From Bosea sp. F3-2 (GTDB lineage Bacteria > Pseudomonadota > Alphaproteobacteria > Rhizobiales > Beijerinckiaceae), in NCBI RefSeq assembly GCF_008253865.1, contig NZ_CP042331.1, positions 2,790,001 through 2,854,000 on the forward strand: DNA of 64,000 nt, read 5' to 3'. The notes under the pieces are model-generated. The model was not told the DNA's origin. It saw only the letters and a list, made by a program, of their open reading frames with translations, and did no database searches. This document shows, one piece after another, positions 1-7,608 of the stretch. The number at the start of each line of letters is the position of its first letter. The stretch's first letter is position 1. Both the position numbers and the translations under genes were made by a program.

Positions 1-137
1 GGCGCATCCACGATCCGCATGCGCAAACGCGGCACGGCGCCATGTCCGATGGATTGAAGCGTGCCATCGGGAAAAACGACATCGATACGTGGCTCGACCG
101 CGAGCCGTGACAACATCCTGGCAATCAGCGAACGCAT
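1..137 (-). CDS. Cyclopropane-fatty-acyl-phospholipid synthase-like methyltransferase, N-terminal fragment
   Basis: The reading frame starts at the ATG at 137-135 and runs off the left edge, so only about 45 residues are visible. They read MRSLIARMLSRL, then an acidic/hydrophobic stretch with VFPDGT and a GHGAVPRLRMRIVD segment. This matches the N-terminal lipid-binding region of CFA-synthase-type SAM methyltransferases, which begins with a short amphipathic helix followed by a 'pdG....G.g.p.l.vri.d' strand pair. The SAM-binding domain would lie outside the window, so the assignment rests on pattern only. It could be another member of the same fold. Confidence 0.5.
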   Translation of the reverse strand, partial: MRSLIARMLSRLAVEPRIDVVFPDGTLQSIGHGAVPRLRMRIVDA

Positions 138-272
138 TGGCCCCACCTTCGGCAGCGCCCCTTTCGCTCAAAGATGGCAAGTCCGATCGTTGTCGTAACC
201 GCCCCTCGGCGCAAGGCAGACACTCGCCTGCGACATGACAACGCAGGCAGGGCTATTTTGTTCTGCGCCGGT

Positions 273-358
273 GTCATTGCGAGCGAAGCGAAGCAATCCA
301 TGGGGACGTAGCGCTCTGCCGCCCTGGATTGCTTCGTCGCTGCGCTCCTCGCAATGAC
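273..358. repeat. Palindromic intergenic repeat, GTCATTGCGAG type
   Basis: Outer arms GTCATTGCGAG and CTCGCAATGAC are perfect complements, and inner arms GCAATCCA and TGGATTGC add a second stem. The element lies directly after the dctM stop codon. It can fold on either strand and probably also acts as a transcription end. It is one of several GTCAT...ATGAC elements in the window. Confidence 0.85.
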
Positions 359-366
359 GGCGTGGG

Positions 367-1773
367 CTAGCGAAGCATACCCATCGTCCGTGGCAGCCAG
401 AGCGTCAGCTCCGGGATGAAGGTGATCGCGAACAGCGCCGCGAAGAGCGGCACGAGCCAGGGCAGGATCGCCATCGTGGTCTGCTCGACCGAGAGCTTGG
501 CGACCCGCGAGAGCACGAAAAGCACCATGCCGAGCGGTGGGTGCAGCAGCCCGATCATCAGGTTCAGCGTCATGATCAGCCCGAAATGAATCGGGTCGAC
601 GCCGAGCTTGAGCGCGATCGGCAGCAGGATCGGCACGACGATGGTGATCGCCGCGATGGTGTCGAGGAAGCAGCCGATGAAGAGCAGCAGCAGATTCACC
701 AGGATCAGGAAGACCCATTTGTTCTGGGTCAACCCGAGGATGGCATCGGAGAGGATCTGCGCGGTGTTCGAGACCGTCAGCAGCCAGGCGAAGATCGAGG
801 CCGCCGTCACGATGAAGAGCACCGAGGCTGTCGTCTCGATCGTGTCGAAGGTCGCCTTGGCGAGCGAGCGCATCGTCATCGAGCGGTAGCGCACCAGGCC
901 CAGGAACAGCGACCAGATCACCGCGGCGGCCGCCGCCTCGGTCGGCGTGAACCAGCCCATGGTCATGCCGCCGATCAGGATGACCGGCGTCATCAGCGCC
1001 ATCACCGCCGAGAAGTCGAAATAGTAGTCGAGCGCGAGCAGGGCCGCGAGCGCGAGCCCGATCGCGACGTTTTCGGAAAGCCCGGCCCAGACCAGGAGAT
1101 AGGCCAGGACCGGGAAGCCCATCACGACGAGGACTTCGAGGCCAGCGGTCCCGATCTGCTTCAGCGAGAAGGGCGAATCCGAGCCCCAGTTGCGCAACCG
1201 GGCGAAGATCGTGACCGTCGCCATCATGAACAGCGTCATCACCACGCCCGGGATCACGCCGCCGAGAAAGAGCGCGCCGATCGAGGTGTTGGCCATCATG
1301 CCGTAGATCACGAAAGGCAGCGACGGCGGGATGATCGGCCCCAGCGTCGCGGAAGCGGCCGTGACGCCAACGGAGACGTCGGTCGGGTAGCCGTGATCCT
1401 TCATCGCCTTGATCTCGATCGTGCCGATGCCGGCCGCATCGGCGATCGCGGTGCCGGACATGCCGGAGAAGATCACCGAGCCGATGATGTTCACCTGGGC
1501 GAGGCCGCCGCGCATCCAACCGACCAGCGCGACGGCGAAGGAATAAATGCGGCCGGTCACGCCGGCGATGTTCATCAGGTTGCCGGCGAGGATGAAGAAC
1601 GGCACCGCCAGCAGCGGGAAGCTCTCGACGCCGGCGATCATGCGCTGCGCCATGATGACGTCAGGCACGGTACCCGTCGCGAGGATGTAGGTCAGCGAGG
1701 CGACGGCCATCGAGATGGCGACCGGCACGCCGAATATCATCAGAGCGAGGAAGGTTCCGACAAGGATCAGCAT
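367..1773 (-). CDS. dctM: TRAP transporter large permease (DctM)
   Basis: A 468-residue, very hydrophobic protein with the DctM architecture: about a dozen membrane helices, the conserved GMSGTAIADAAGIG loop near residue 105 and a PIIPPS motif near 148. It is the channel-forming subunit that couples sodium-driven uptake of a small carboxylate delivered by DctP. It is somewhat longer than the usual ~425 residues because of an extra hydrophilic/hydrophobic stretch in the middle (around residues 200-260). It follows dctQ with only 3 bp between the genes and is the last gene of gntR-dctP-dctQ-dctM. The substrate cannot be read from the sequence. Confidence 0.95.
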   Translation of the reverse strand: MLILVGTFLALMIFGVPVAISMAVASLTYILATGTVPDVIMAQRMIAGVESFPLLAVPFFILAGNLMNIAGVTGRIYSFAVALVGWMRGGLAQVNIIGSVIFSGMSGTAIADAAGIGTIEIKAMKDHGYPTDVSVGVTAASATLGPIIPPSLPFVIYGMMANTSIGALFLGGVIPGVVMTLFMMATVTIFARLRNWGSDSPFSLKQIGTAGLEVLVVMGFPVLAYLLVWAGLSENVAIGLALAALLALDYYFDFSAVMALMTPVILIGGMTMGWFTPTEAAAAAVIWSLFLGLVRYRSMTMRSLAKATFDTIETTASVLFIVTAASIFAWLLTVSNTAQILSDAILGLTQNKWVFLILVNLLLLFIGCFLDTIAAITIVVPILLPIALKLGVDPIHFGLIMTLNLMIGLLHPPLGMVLFVLSRVAKLSVEQTTMAILPWLVPLFAALFAITFIPELTLWLPRTMGMLR

Positions 1774-1776
1774 CGA

Positions 1777-2361
1777 TCAGCCCTCCGATCCGTCGAAAGC
1801 GGCGGGGTTCTCGAGGACGGAGTAGCCGCGGCGCCAGTTCTGCCAGGCGACCTGGATCGCACGCAGCGTCATCAGCGCGAAGGCGGCCAGCACGGCGTAG
1901 AAGACGATCGATTTCGGCAGGTCGACCGTGGTCATCATCTCATCGGGGATGAGCGAGGCGTATTTCCAGACGAGCCAGGTCGCATAGCCGAGGAAGCCGA
2001 TGCGCACCGCGTCCACTGCCGTGGCCAGGCCCCGGCCGGCCGGCTTCGGCAGGTAGCGGTAGAGGAAATCGACCTGGATGTGGCGCGAGGCGCGCACGCA
2101 GAGCGACGCGCCGAGGAAGACGACGACGATCAGGGCGTAGATCGCGATCTCTTCGGTCCAGGCCAGGCTGTTGTTGAGAACGTAGCGGGTGAAGAACTGC
2201 GCGACGACGCAGGCGACCATCAGCCAGAAGACGGCGAGCGTGATCCAATCCTCCAGTCCGTAGCCGGAAAGATCGGCAGCTGGAGGCGCTTCATCGAAGA
2301 CATGAGCGATCTCTTCGCTCGTCACCGGGGTATGGATTTCCGGCTGGCTGGCGCTCGTCAC
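1777..2361 (-). CDS. dctQ: TRAP transporter small permease (DctQ)
   Basis: A 194-residue membrane protein with the four-helix DctQ pattern after an N-terminal hydrophilic extension of about 35 residues. The WTEEIAIYALI segment near residue 73 is the family hallmark. It forms the membrane complex with DctM. The chosen start is GTG at 2361, preceded by a GAGAGG ribosome-binding site. A stable hairpin at 2415-2436 separates it from dctP, which would let the binding protein be made in excess over the permease. Confidence 0.93.
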   Translation of the reverse strand: MTSASQPEIHTPVTSEEIAHVFDEAPPAADLSGYGLEDWITLAVFWLMVACVVAQFFTRYVLNNSLAWTEEIAIYALIVVVFLGASLCVRASRHIQVDFLYRYLPKPAGRGLATAVDAVRIGFLGYATWLVWKYASLIPDEMMTTVDLPKSIVFYAVLAAFALMTLRAIQVAWQNWRRGYSVLENPAAFDGSEG

Positions 2362-2414
2362 GGGGAACCTCTCGACAGGGTCAGGCGCGTCGGATCGACA
2401 ATCGGGATGAAACA

Positions 2415-2436
2415 GCCCGGCAGTCGCCTGCCGGGC
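2415..2436 (-). terminator. Intercistronic hairpin between dctP and dctQ
   Basis: A perfect 9-bp GC stem (GCCCGGCAG with CTGCCGGGC) around a 4-base loop. No U-tract follows, so partial termination or protection of the dctP mRNA 3' end is more likely than full termination. This is a common arrangement after binding-protein genes. Confidence 0.6.
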
Positions 2437-2457
2437 CGCGGAGGCATGCGATAGCGG

Positions 2458-3429
2458 TTACTTGATCGCCTGGATGCGGTCCCAATCCGCCTTGCGGTAG
2501 CCGAACTGCTCGAAGGTGACGTTCTTCTGGACGTTGGCGAGGAATTCGGCCTTGTCGACTTCCGTCACGGTCAGGCCCTTGTCCTTGAACAGTTGGACGA
2601 GCTTGACCTCGTCGGCCTGGATCTTCTTGGTCGTGCGCTCGGCTGCCTCCTGGGCAACGTCGGTGAAGATCTTGCGATCCTCCGGCGAGAGCTTGTCCCA
2701 GAGCTGCTTGGCGACAACCGTGTTGAGGTGGTCGACGATATGGCCGGTCAGGACGATGTGCTTCTGCACCTCGTAGAACTTCTTGGCCTCGATGGTCGTG
2801 AGCGGGTTCTCCTGCGCCTCGACCGTGCCGTTCTGGAGGGCGAGGTAGACCTCGGCGAAGGCGATCGGCGCAGTATTGGCGCCGCAGGCGCGCGGCATGG
2901 CGAGATAGGCCGGCACGTCGGGTACGCGGATTTTCAGGCCCTTCATATCGGCGCAGGCCTTGACCGGCTTGTTCGAGGTGGTGTGGCGCGTGCCGTAATA
3001 GCTCACCGCGACGATCTGGTGGCCGCTCTTCTCCTGGTAGCCCTTCGTCATCTCCTTGAAGACGTCGCTCTTGGTATAGGCCAGGAGGTGCTCCGGATTG
3101 CGGAAGGTGAAGGGGTAGTAGGTCACGCCGATCGGCGGATAGGCGCGCGCGGCGAAGCTCGATCCCGAAATGATGATGTCGACGGTGCCGAGCGTCAGCC
3201 CCTGGTTGATGTCGGTCTCCTTGCCGAGCTGCGAGGCCGGATAGACCGTGATCTCGTACTTGCCGTTGGTGCGCTTCTTGAACTCCTCGGCGGCCCAGAC
3301 GGATTCGGTATGGAACGGCTCCGAGGTCTCGTAGACATGGGCCCATTTCAGCTTGGTCTGCGCCTGCGCGGGCGCACCGAGCAGGCTCAGGCCGGCGGCG
3401 AGCGCGGCCAGGGTGAGGCTGGTCTTCAT
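2458..3429 (-). CDS. dctP: TRAP transporter substrate-binding protein (DctP family)
   Basis: A 323-residue periplasmic binding protein. A Sec signal peptide covers about residues 1-24, ending APAQAQ. The mature part starts LKWAHV, as in DctP/TRAP-T solute receptors. The KIRVPD motif places Arg168 where family members bind the substrate carboxylate, and a QNGTVEAQENP segment follows near residue 203. The start ATG overlaps the gntR stop in an ATGA, so the gene is translationally coupled to its presumed regulator. The ligand is most likely an organic or sugar acid. There is no catabolic neighbour to name it. Confidence 0.93.
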   Translation of the reverse strand: MKTSLTLAALAAGLSLLGAPAQAQTKLKWAHVYETSEPFHTESVWAAEEFKKRTNGKYEITVYPASQLGKETDINQGLTLGTVDIIISGSSFAARAYPPIGVTYYPFTFRNPEHLLAYTKSDVFKEMTKGYQEKSGHQIVAVSYYGTRHTTSNKPVKACADMKGLKIRVPDVPAYLAMPRACGANTAPIAFAEVYLALQNGTVEAQENPLTTIEAKKFYEVQKHIVLTGHIVDHLNTVVAKQLWDKLSPEDRKIFTDVAQEAAERTTKKIQADEVKLVQLFKDKGLTVTEVDKAEFLANVQKNVTFEQFGYRKADWDRIQAIK

Positions 3430-4223
3430 GCGATGTCTCCCTGTTTGCGTTTCGATCCCGTCATGCGCCCATTCTTCTGGTTCGGGCCGACCTTGGCGCC
3501 GGCCGGCCCGTTGCCCTTTCCTGCATCGCCAAAGCTCTGCGAAAAGCGTTCCTGTGATTTCTGCAGATGCCGGCGCATCGCCTCGCGGGCGCCGGGCCCG
3601 TCGCCCCGCGCCAGCGCATCGCGGATCGCCCGATGTTCGGCGACCGCGCGGCGCCAGGACTCGGAGTTCTCGAAATAACGCGCAAGCTGCCGGAAATAAG
3701 GGCTGATGCGCTGATCGAAGAGATCGCCGACGCAGCGGATCAGCGCGCCGTTGCGCAGGATGCCCGCGAGCGCGACATGGAAAGAGCGATCGAGCGCGAC
3801 GAGTTCGTCGCTGCCCAATCCTTGAACGGCCATCTGCTCCAGAACCATGTCGAGGGCCGCAATATCCGCTGGCTCGACGAGCGCGACCGCTTCAGAGCAG
3901 ATCGCGCTTTCGATCAATTCGCGGGCCTTGAGGACTTCGAAGGGACCGTCAGGCTGGCGCCCCGCCCAAAGCCTGGCGATGGCCTGTGCCGGCGGGTCGA
4001 CGACATAGACGCCCGAACCCATCCGGATGCGGACCCGGCCCTCGACCTCGAGCGCGATCAGGGCCTCGCGGACGGAGGGGCGGGATACGCCGAGCTTTTC
4101 GGCGAGCTCCCGCTCGGACGGCAGGCGGCTGCCGACCGGAAACTCGCCGCTCTCGATGAGATGGCGAAGCTGGTCGGCAATCTGGCGGTACAGACGTGAC
4201 GTCTCGACAGCCTCGAGCGGCAC
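3426..4223 (-). CDS. GntR-family regulator, FCD (FadR) subfamily
   Basis: A 265-residue protein. The N-terminal winged helix-turn-helix (about residues 10-75) contains LPSERELAEKLGVSRPSVREAL. The C-terminal all-helical FCD domain carries the expected metal/ligand residues Asp145, His149, His197 and His219. The last ~35 residues are polar and probably disordered. It is the first gene of the dctPQM operon and overlaps dctP by 4 bp, so it most likely senses the transported acid or its metabolite and represses its own operon. A TGGTCAGGCCA palindrome upstream at 4284-4294 resembles the TGGTCnGACCA operators of this subfamily. Confidence 0.92.
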   Translation of the reverse strand: MPLEAVETSRLYRQIADQLRHLIESGEFPVGSRLPSERELAEKLGVSRPSVREALIALEVEGRVRIRMGSGVYVVDPPAQAIARLWAGRQPDGPFEVLKARELIESAICSEAVALVEPADIAALDMVLEQMAVQGLGSDELVALDRSFHVALAGILRNGALIRCVGDLFDQRISPYFRQLARYFENSESWRRAVAEHRAIRDALARGDGPGAREAMRRHLQKSQERFSQSFGDAGKGNGPAGAKVGPNQKNGRMTGSKRKQGDIA

Positions 4224-4274
4224 AGACGGCTCCCCGGTTCCCTCTCCATGCTCCCGGTTCTTGCCGGGGATATT

Positions 4275-4295
4275 TTGGCCATGTGGTCAGGCCAA
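4275..4295. promoter_or_regulatory. Candidate GntR/FCD operator upstream of gntR-dctPQM
   Basis: TGGTCAGGCCA at 4284-4294 is close to the FCD-type consensus TGGTCnGACCA. It sits inside a wider pair TTGGCC (4275-4280) and GGCCAA (4290-4295). It lies about 55-70 bp upstream of the regulator start, where a promoter is expected. The link to this regulator is inferred from position and motif. Confidence 0.5.
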
Positions 4296-4337
4296 TTCAG
4301 GCGAGGGAAACAAAGGTGCGACAATCTGTCAACCGGC

Positions 4338-5117
4338 TCAGTGATCGGCGGCGATGACCTCGGCCCGGATTTCCTCGACCAGCCGCTCCTTCAATGTGAC
4401 GAATTCCGGCGTCGTCTTGATGGTGTAGGGTCGCGGATGCGGCAGATCGACCGGAATATCGGCCTTGATCCGCCCCGGGCGCGCGCTCATCACCACCACG
4501 CGGGAGCCGACGAAAATCGCCTCCTCGATGTCGTGGGTGACGAAGAGCACGGTCTTCTGCTCGCGCTCCCAGATGCCGAGCAGCATTTCCTGCATCAGCG
4601 CGCGAGTCTGGTTGTCGAGCGCGCCGAAGGGTTCGTCGAGCAGCAGGATCTTCGGGTCGTTGGCGAGCGCGCGTGCGATCGCGGTGCGCTGCTGCATGCC
4701 GCCCGAGAGTTGCTTGGGGAAATGATCGACGAAGCTGCCGAGCCCGACGCGCACCGCCCAGTCGCGGGCAATCCTCAGCCGTTCGGCCTCAGGCACGCCC
4801 TTCTCGCGCAGGCCGAAGGCGATGTTCTGCTGCACCGTCAGCCAGGGAAAGAGCGTGTAGCTCTGGAAGACGAAGCCGCGATCGGCGCCCGGCCCGGAGA
4901 CCGGCGCACCGTCGAGCAGGATGCGCCCCTCGCTCGCCGTCTCCAGCCCGCCGATGATGCGCAGCAAGGTCGACTTGCCGCAGCCGGAGGGGCCGAGAAT
5001 GGTGATGAAGTCGTTGTCGGCGACATTGAGCGAGGTCGGCATCAAGGCGCGCGTCGGCTCAGCCCCGCGCTGGCCTGCGAAGACCTTGCCGACATTCTCG
5101 ATGACAAGCTTGCTCAT
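4338..5117 (-). CDS. ABC transporter ATP-binding protein, SsuB/TauB type
   Basis: A 259-residue ATPase of the nitrate/sulfonate/taurine uptake class. From the chosen start: Walker A GPSGCGKST at 42-50, Q-loop Gln85, signature LSGGMQQR at 137-144 and Walker B KILLLDEP at 156-163. The ATG at 5117 overlaps the permease stop as ATGA. An in-frame ATG 12 bp upstream (5129) is possible but lacks a better ribosome-binding site. It energises the importer formed with the permease at 5114-5887 and the binding protein at 6410-7369. Confidence 0.93.
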   Translation of the reverse strand: MSKLVIENVGKVFAGQRGAEPTRALMPTSLNVADNDFITILGPSGCGKSTLLRIIGGLETASEGRILLDGAPVSGPGADRGFVFQSYTLFPWLTVQQNIAFGLREKGVPEAERLRIARDWAVRVGLGSFVDHFPKQLSGGMQQRTAIARALANDPKILLLDEPFGALDNQTRALMQEMLLGIWEREQKTVLFVTHDIEEAIFVGSRVVVMSARPGRIKADIPVDLPHPRPYTIKTTPEFVTLKERLVEEIRAEVIAADH

Positions 5118-5887
5118 GCGCGCGCCCATGGAAACAGGCGCTGGTTGACCGCCTTGAACAGGAAATCCGAGATCAGGCCGATGAGACCGATCACGATGAT
5201 GCCGAAGATGATCTGCCCGGTGTTCAGCAACGCCTGGCTGTCGGTGATCATGTGGCCGATGCCGGAAGAGGAACCGATCAGCTCGGCGACGATGACATAG
5301 GTCCAGGCCCAGCCGAGGACGAGGCGGAATATCTCGGCGATCTCGGGCGCGGCATTCGGCAGCATGACGCGGCGCACCACGGAGCGGTCGGTGGCGCCCA
5401 GCGTATAGGCGGCGTCGACCAGATCGCGCCGGATCGAGCCGACCGAGACCGCGATCATCAGGATGAGCTGGAAGACCGCGCCGATGAAGATGACGAGCAG
5501 CTTCTGCGTCTCGCCGATGCCGGCCCAGAGGATCAGCAAGGGAATAAAGGCCGAAGCCGGCAGGTAGCGCGCGAAGGAGACGAAGGGCTCCAGGAACGCC
5601 TCGATCGGCTTGTAGGCACCCATCAGAATGCCAATCGGCAGGGCGACGATGACGGCGATGATGAAACCGCCAACCACGCGCCAGATCGTCATCATGATGT
5701 CGAAGCTGAAGCCGTAGCGCGTCATCAGGTTGTAGCCCTCGCCTACCATGGTCAGCGGGTCGGCTAGGAAGAGGCGCTGGACGTAGCCGCCGAAGGTCGC
5801 GACCGACCAGAGCGCGACGAAGAGCGCGAAGAAGGCCAGGCCATAGCCGATGCGGGCCGGGGCCGAGACGGGTTGCAAGGGTCTCAT
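5114..5887 (-). CDS. ABC transporter permease, SsuC/TauC type
   Basis: A 257-residue inner-membrane protein with six predicted helices and the BPD-type EAA loop (AAYTLGATDRSVVRRVMLPNA near residues 163-183). Such permeases carry sulfonates, taurine, nitrate or thiamine pyrimidine precursors, and the sequence alone does not decide. Its ATG overlaps the stop of the preceding DNA-glycosylase gene by 4 bp (ATGA), and its stop overlaps the ATPase start in the same way. The three genes are therefore translationally coupled. Confidence 0.92.
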   Translation of the reverse strand: MRPLQPVSAPARIGYGLAFFALFVALWSVATFGGYVQRLFLADPLTMVGEGYNLMTRYGFSFDIMMTIWRVVGGFIIAVIVALPIGILMGAYKPIEAFLEPFVSFARYLPASAFIPLLILWAGIGETQKLLVIFIGAVFQLILMIAVSVGSIRRDLVDAAYTLGATDRSVVRRVMLPNAAPEIAEIFRLVLGWAWTYVIVAELIGSSSGIGHMITDSQALLNTGQIIFGIIVIGLIGLISDFLFKAVNQRLFPWARA

Positions 5888-6399
5888 CGCGGTATCGTTC
5901 CGGTCACGGCCATGGCCAGTTGCTTCCAGGGTTCGATCGACCAGAAACCGGCTGCGGCGCCGGAGGTCGAGGGGAGGATGTAAATTTCGGCACCGGCCAG
6001 CGTCTCAGCCTGCCGCCCGTAGGCGAGCCGCCCTTCGCTCATCCCGAGGACGACCTGCGCCGCACGCTTGCCGTTGAAGGCAAGGATGCGCGGCGCGCTT
6101 GCAGCGATCCGCGCCTTGAAGCCGGCCACGTCGAAATGGCTGCCGCGTAGCGCGGAATCCGGACCGGAGCTGCGCTTGGCGACATCGGTCAGGCCGATGC
6201 CGTAGCGTGGCAGGTTCCGGAAATCCTCGGGCAGGAGTCTGCCCGGCACGAGCCCGGTCTGATGGAGCACCAGCCAGAACTTGTTGCCCGGGCCGGCGTA
6301 ATAAGCTCCGCGCCGGGCCGAGGCGGCTCCGGCCTGCGTGCCGCAGAAGACGACGCGCAGGCCGGGCTCCAGAACATCCGGGAGGATGTCGCCGGTCAC
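5884..6399 (-). CDS. mug: Mug/TDG-type mismatch-specific DNA glycosylase
   Basis: A 171-residue protein of the uracil-DNA-glycosylase superfamily, family 2. Visible landmarks are the N-terminal active-site loop region FCGTQAG (residues 18-24), the GPGNKFW segment (36-42, compare HPANRFW in E. coli Mug), the YGIGLTD strand/loop (66-72) and LPSTSGAAA near the C-terminus (142-150, where E. coli has NPSG). Mug removes uracil, thymine or ethenocytosine opposite guanine. The catalytic Asn of E. coli GINPG is Gln here (GTQAG), so specificity or chemistry may differ. The gene sits 10 bp after an ABC binding-protein gene and overlaps the permease gene start, an unexpected place for a repair enzyme. 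Confidence 0.82.
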   Translation of the reverse strand: MTGDILPDVLEPGLRVVFCGTQAGAASARRGAYYAGPGNKFWLVLHQTGLVPGRLLPEDFRNLPRYGIGLTDVAKRSSGPDSALRGSHFDVAGFKARIAASAPRILAFNGKRAAQVVLGMSEGRLAYGRQAETLAGAEIYILPSTSGAAAGFWSIEPWKQLAMAVTGTIPR

Positions 6400-6409
6400 G
6401 CGTCGGCGT

Positions 6410-7369
6410 TCACTTGCCGGCGACGAACTTCGTCTCGACCAGCGAGGCGAGGTCGGGCTTGGCCTTGATCAGGCCGATCTCAAGCAGGAGATCTGCGGCC
6501 TTAGTCGAGAAGGCCTGCCAGTCGCCCGCAAAGAACGTCTTGTTGCCCTCGGCATCCGACCAGCGCAGGAACGCGGCCGACTTGCCGAATTGCTCGCCAG
6601 TCTGCTTCACATCCGCGCCCATGATCTCATAGGCCTTGGCCTGGTCCTTCTTGATGATCTCCAGCGCCTCGAAATAGCTCTGGGTCAGCGCGGCCGCGGC
6701 CTTGTCGTTGACGAGGAAAGCGGGCGTGCAGCCGAAGGTGTCCATCACCATCGGATAGTCGAGGGTGGTCGCGATGATCTTGCCGGCGTCCGGCTTGTCG
6801 CGGACGGTGGAGAGATAGGGCTCATAGGTCATGGCGGCGTCGTTCTGGCCGGCGATGAAGGCCTGCGCGGCCGGGCCGGGCTCCATATTGACGACCGTCA
6901 CATCCTTCACGGACATGCCGTTTTCCTTGAGCATCCAGGCGAGCGCGAAATAGGGCGAGGTGCCGGGCGCCGAGGCCGCGACCGTCTTGCCCTTGAGGTC
7001 CTTGATCGAGCCGATGGCGTTGCGCACGGCCATGCCGTCGGCGCCGTAGCTCTTGTCGAGCTGGAAGATCTGCTTCGTCTTGATGCCGGCCGCATCCCAG
7101 ACGATCCAGGTCTCGACCGTGGTCGCGGCGCACTGGATGTCGCCCGAGGCGATGGCGAGATGACGATCCTTCTGCGGGATCTTCTTGATCGTGACGTCGA
7201 GGCCGTTCTTGGCGAAGATGCCGGCCTCCTTGGCGAGCACCAGCGGCGCGAAGCCGGTCCAGCCGGAAATGCCGATATTGACCTTGGTCTGCGCCTGGGC
7301 GCCGCCCGCCGCCAGAAGCGCCGCGAGGCCGAAGCCGACGGTCGCGCCGATGCGCTTGAAAACTGCCAT
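6410..7369 (-). CDS. ABC transporter substrate-binding protein, NMT1/SsuA-like
   Basis: A 319-residue periplasmic protein. The signal peptide covers residues ~1-27 (ends GGAQAQ). The mature domain begins with KVNIGISGWTGFAPL and continues with the typical AKEAGIFAKNGLDV segment of nitrate/sulfonate/taurine/HMP-type receptors. It is the first gene of a four-gene unit (binding protein, mug, permease, ATPase). The 239-bp gap upstream faces a divergent thiamine-diphosphate enzyme and contains a TGCATATGCA palindrome. The ligand is unknown. NMT1/THI5-type receptors also include thiamine precursor binders, so a pyrimidine ligand is possible but unproven. Confidence 0.88.
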   Translation of the reverse strand: MAVFKRIGATVGFGLAALLAAGGAQAQTKVNIGISGWTGFAPLVLAKEAGIFAKNGLDVTIKKIPQKDRHLAIASGDIQCAATTVETWIVWDAAGIKTKQIFQLDKSYGADGMAVRNAIGSIKDLKGKTVAASAPGTSPYFALAWMLKENGMSVKDVTVVNMEPGPAAQAFIAGQNDAAMTYEPYLSTVRDKPDAGKIIATTLDYPMVMDTFGCTPAFLVNDKAAAALTQSYFEALEIIKKDQAKAYEIMGADVKQTGEQFGKSAAFLRWSDAEGNKTFFAGDWQAFSTKAADLLLEIGLIKAKPDLASLVETKFVAGK

Positions 7370-7468
7370 GATTGAAACCCTTCCCCTGCATTTTCGGCTG
7401 ACGCGCCACTCAGACGCCTAGAGCGTCATTCTCGGCGAGATGCAACCTTCGTTCCAAAACAGGTTAAA

Positions 7469-7478
7469 TGCATATGCA
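7469..7478. promoter_or_regulatory. Candidate operator palindrome in a divergent promoter region
   Basis: TGCATATGCA is a perfect 10-bp palindrome in the gap between the ABC binding-protein gene and the divergent thiamine-diphosphate enzyme gene. It is AT-rich compared with its surroundings. A TTGACA hexamer lies at 7533-7538 but no good -10 follows. No regulator gene is adjacent, so this rests on symmetry and position only. Confidence 0.35.
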
Positions 7479-7608
7479 AATCCGTCAAGCGGTCGATCAC
7501 CGTCGCTTGGGAAAGCGATGACATTCTCTTGTTTGACAGGGCGGGAGGAATTTTCTCCCCTTCGTCCGCCGGCGCAGGGGCGCCTTCTATCGAGTCGAGG
7601 TTTTCAGG

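Noticed and set aside
541..2454. 637-residue plus-strand frame over dctM and dctQ
   Set aside because: Composition is dominated by Asp, Gln, His and Arg with no fold-like pattern. It covers two real genes on the other strand and their boundary.
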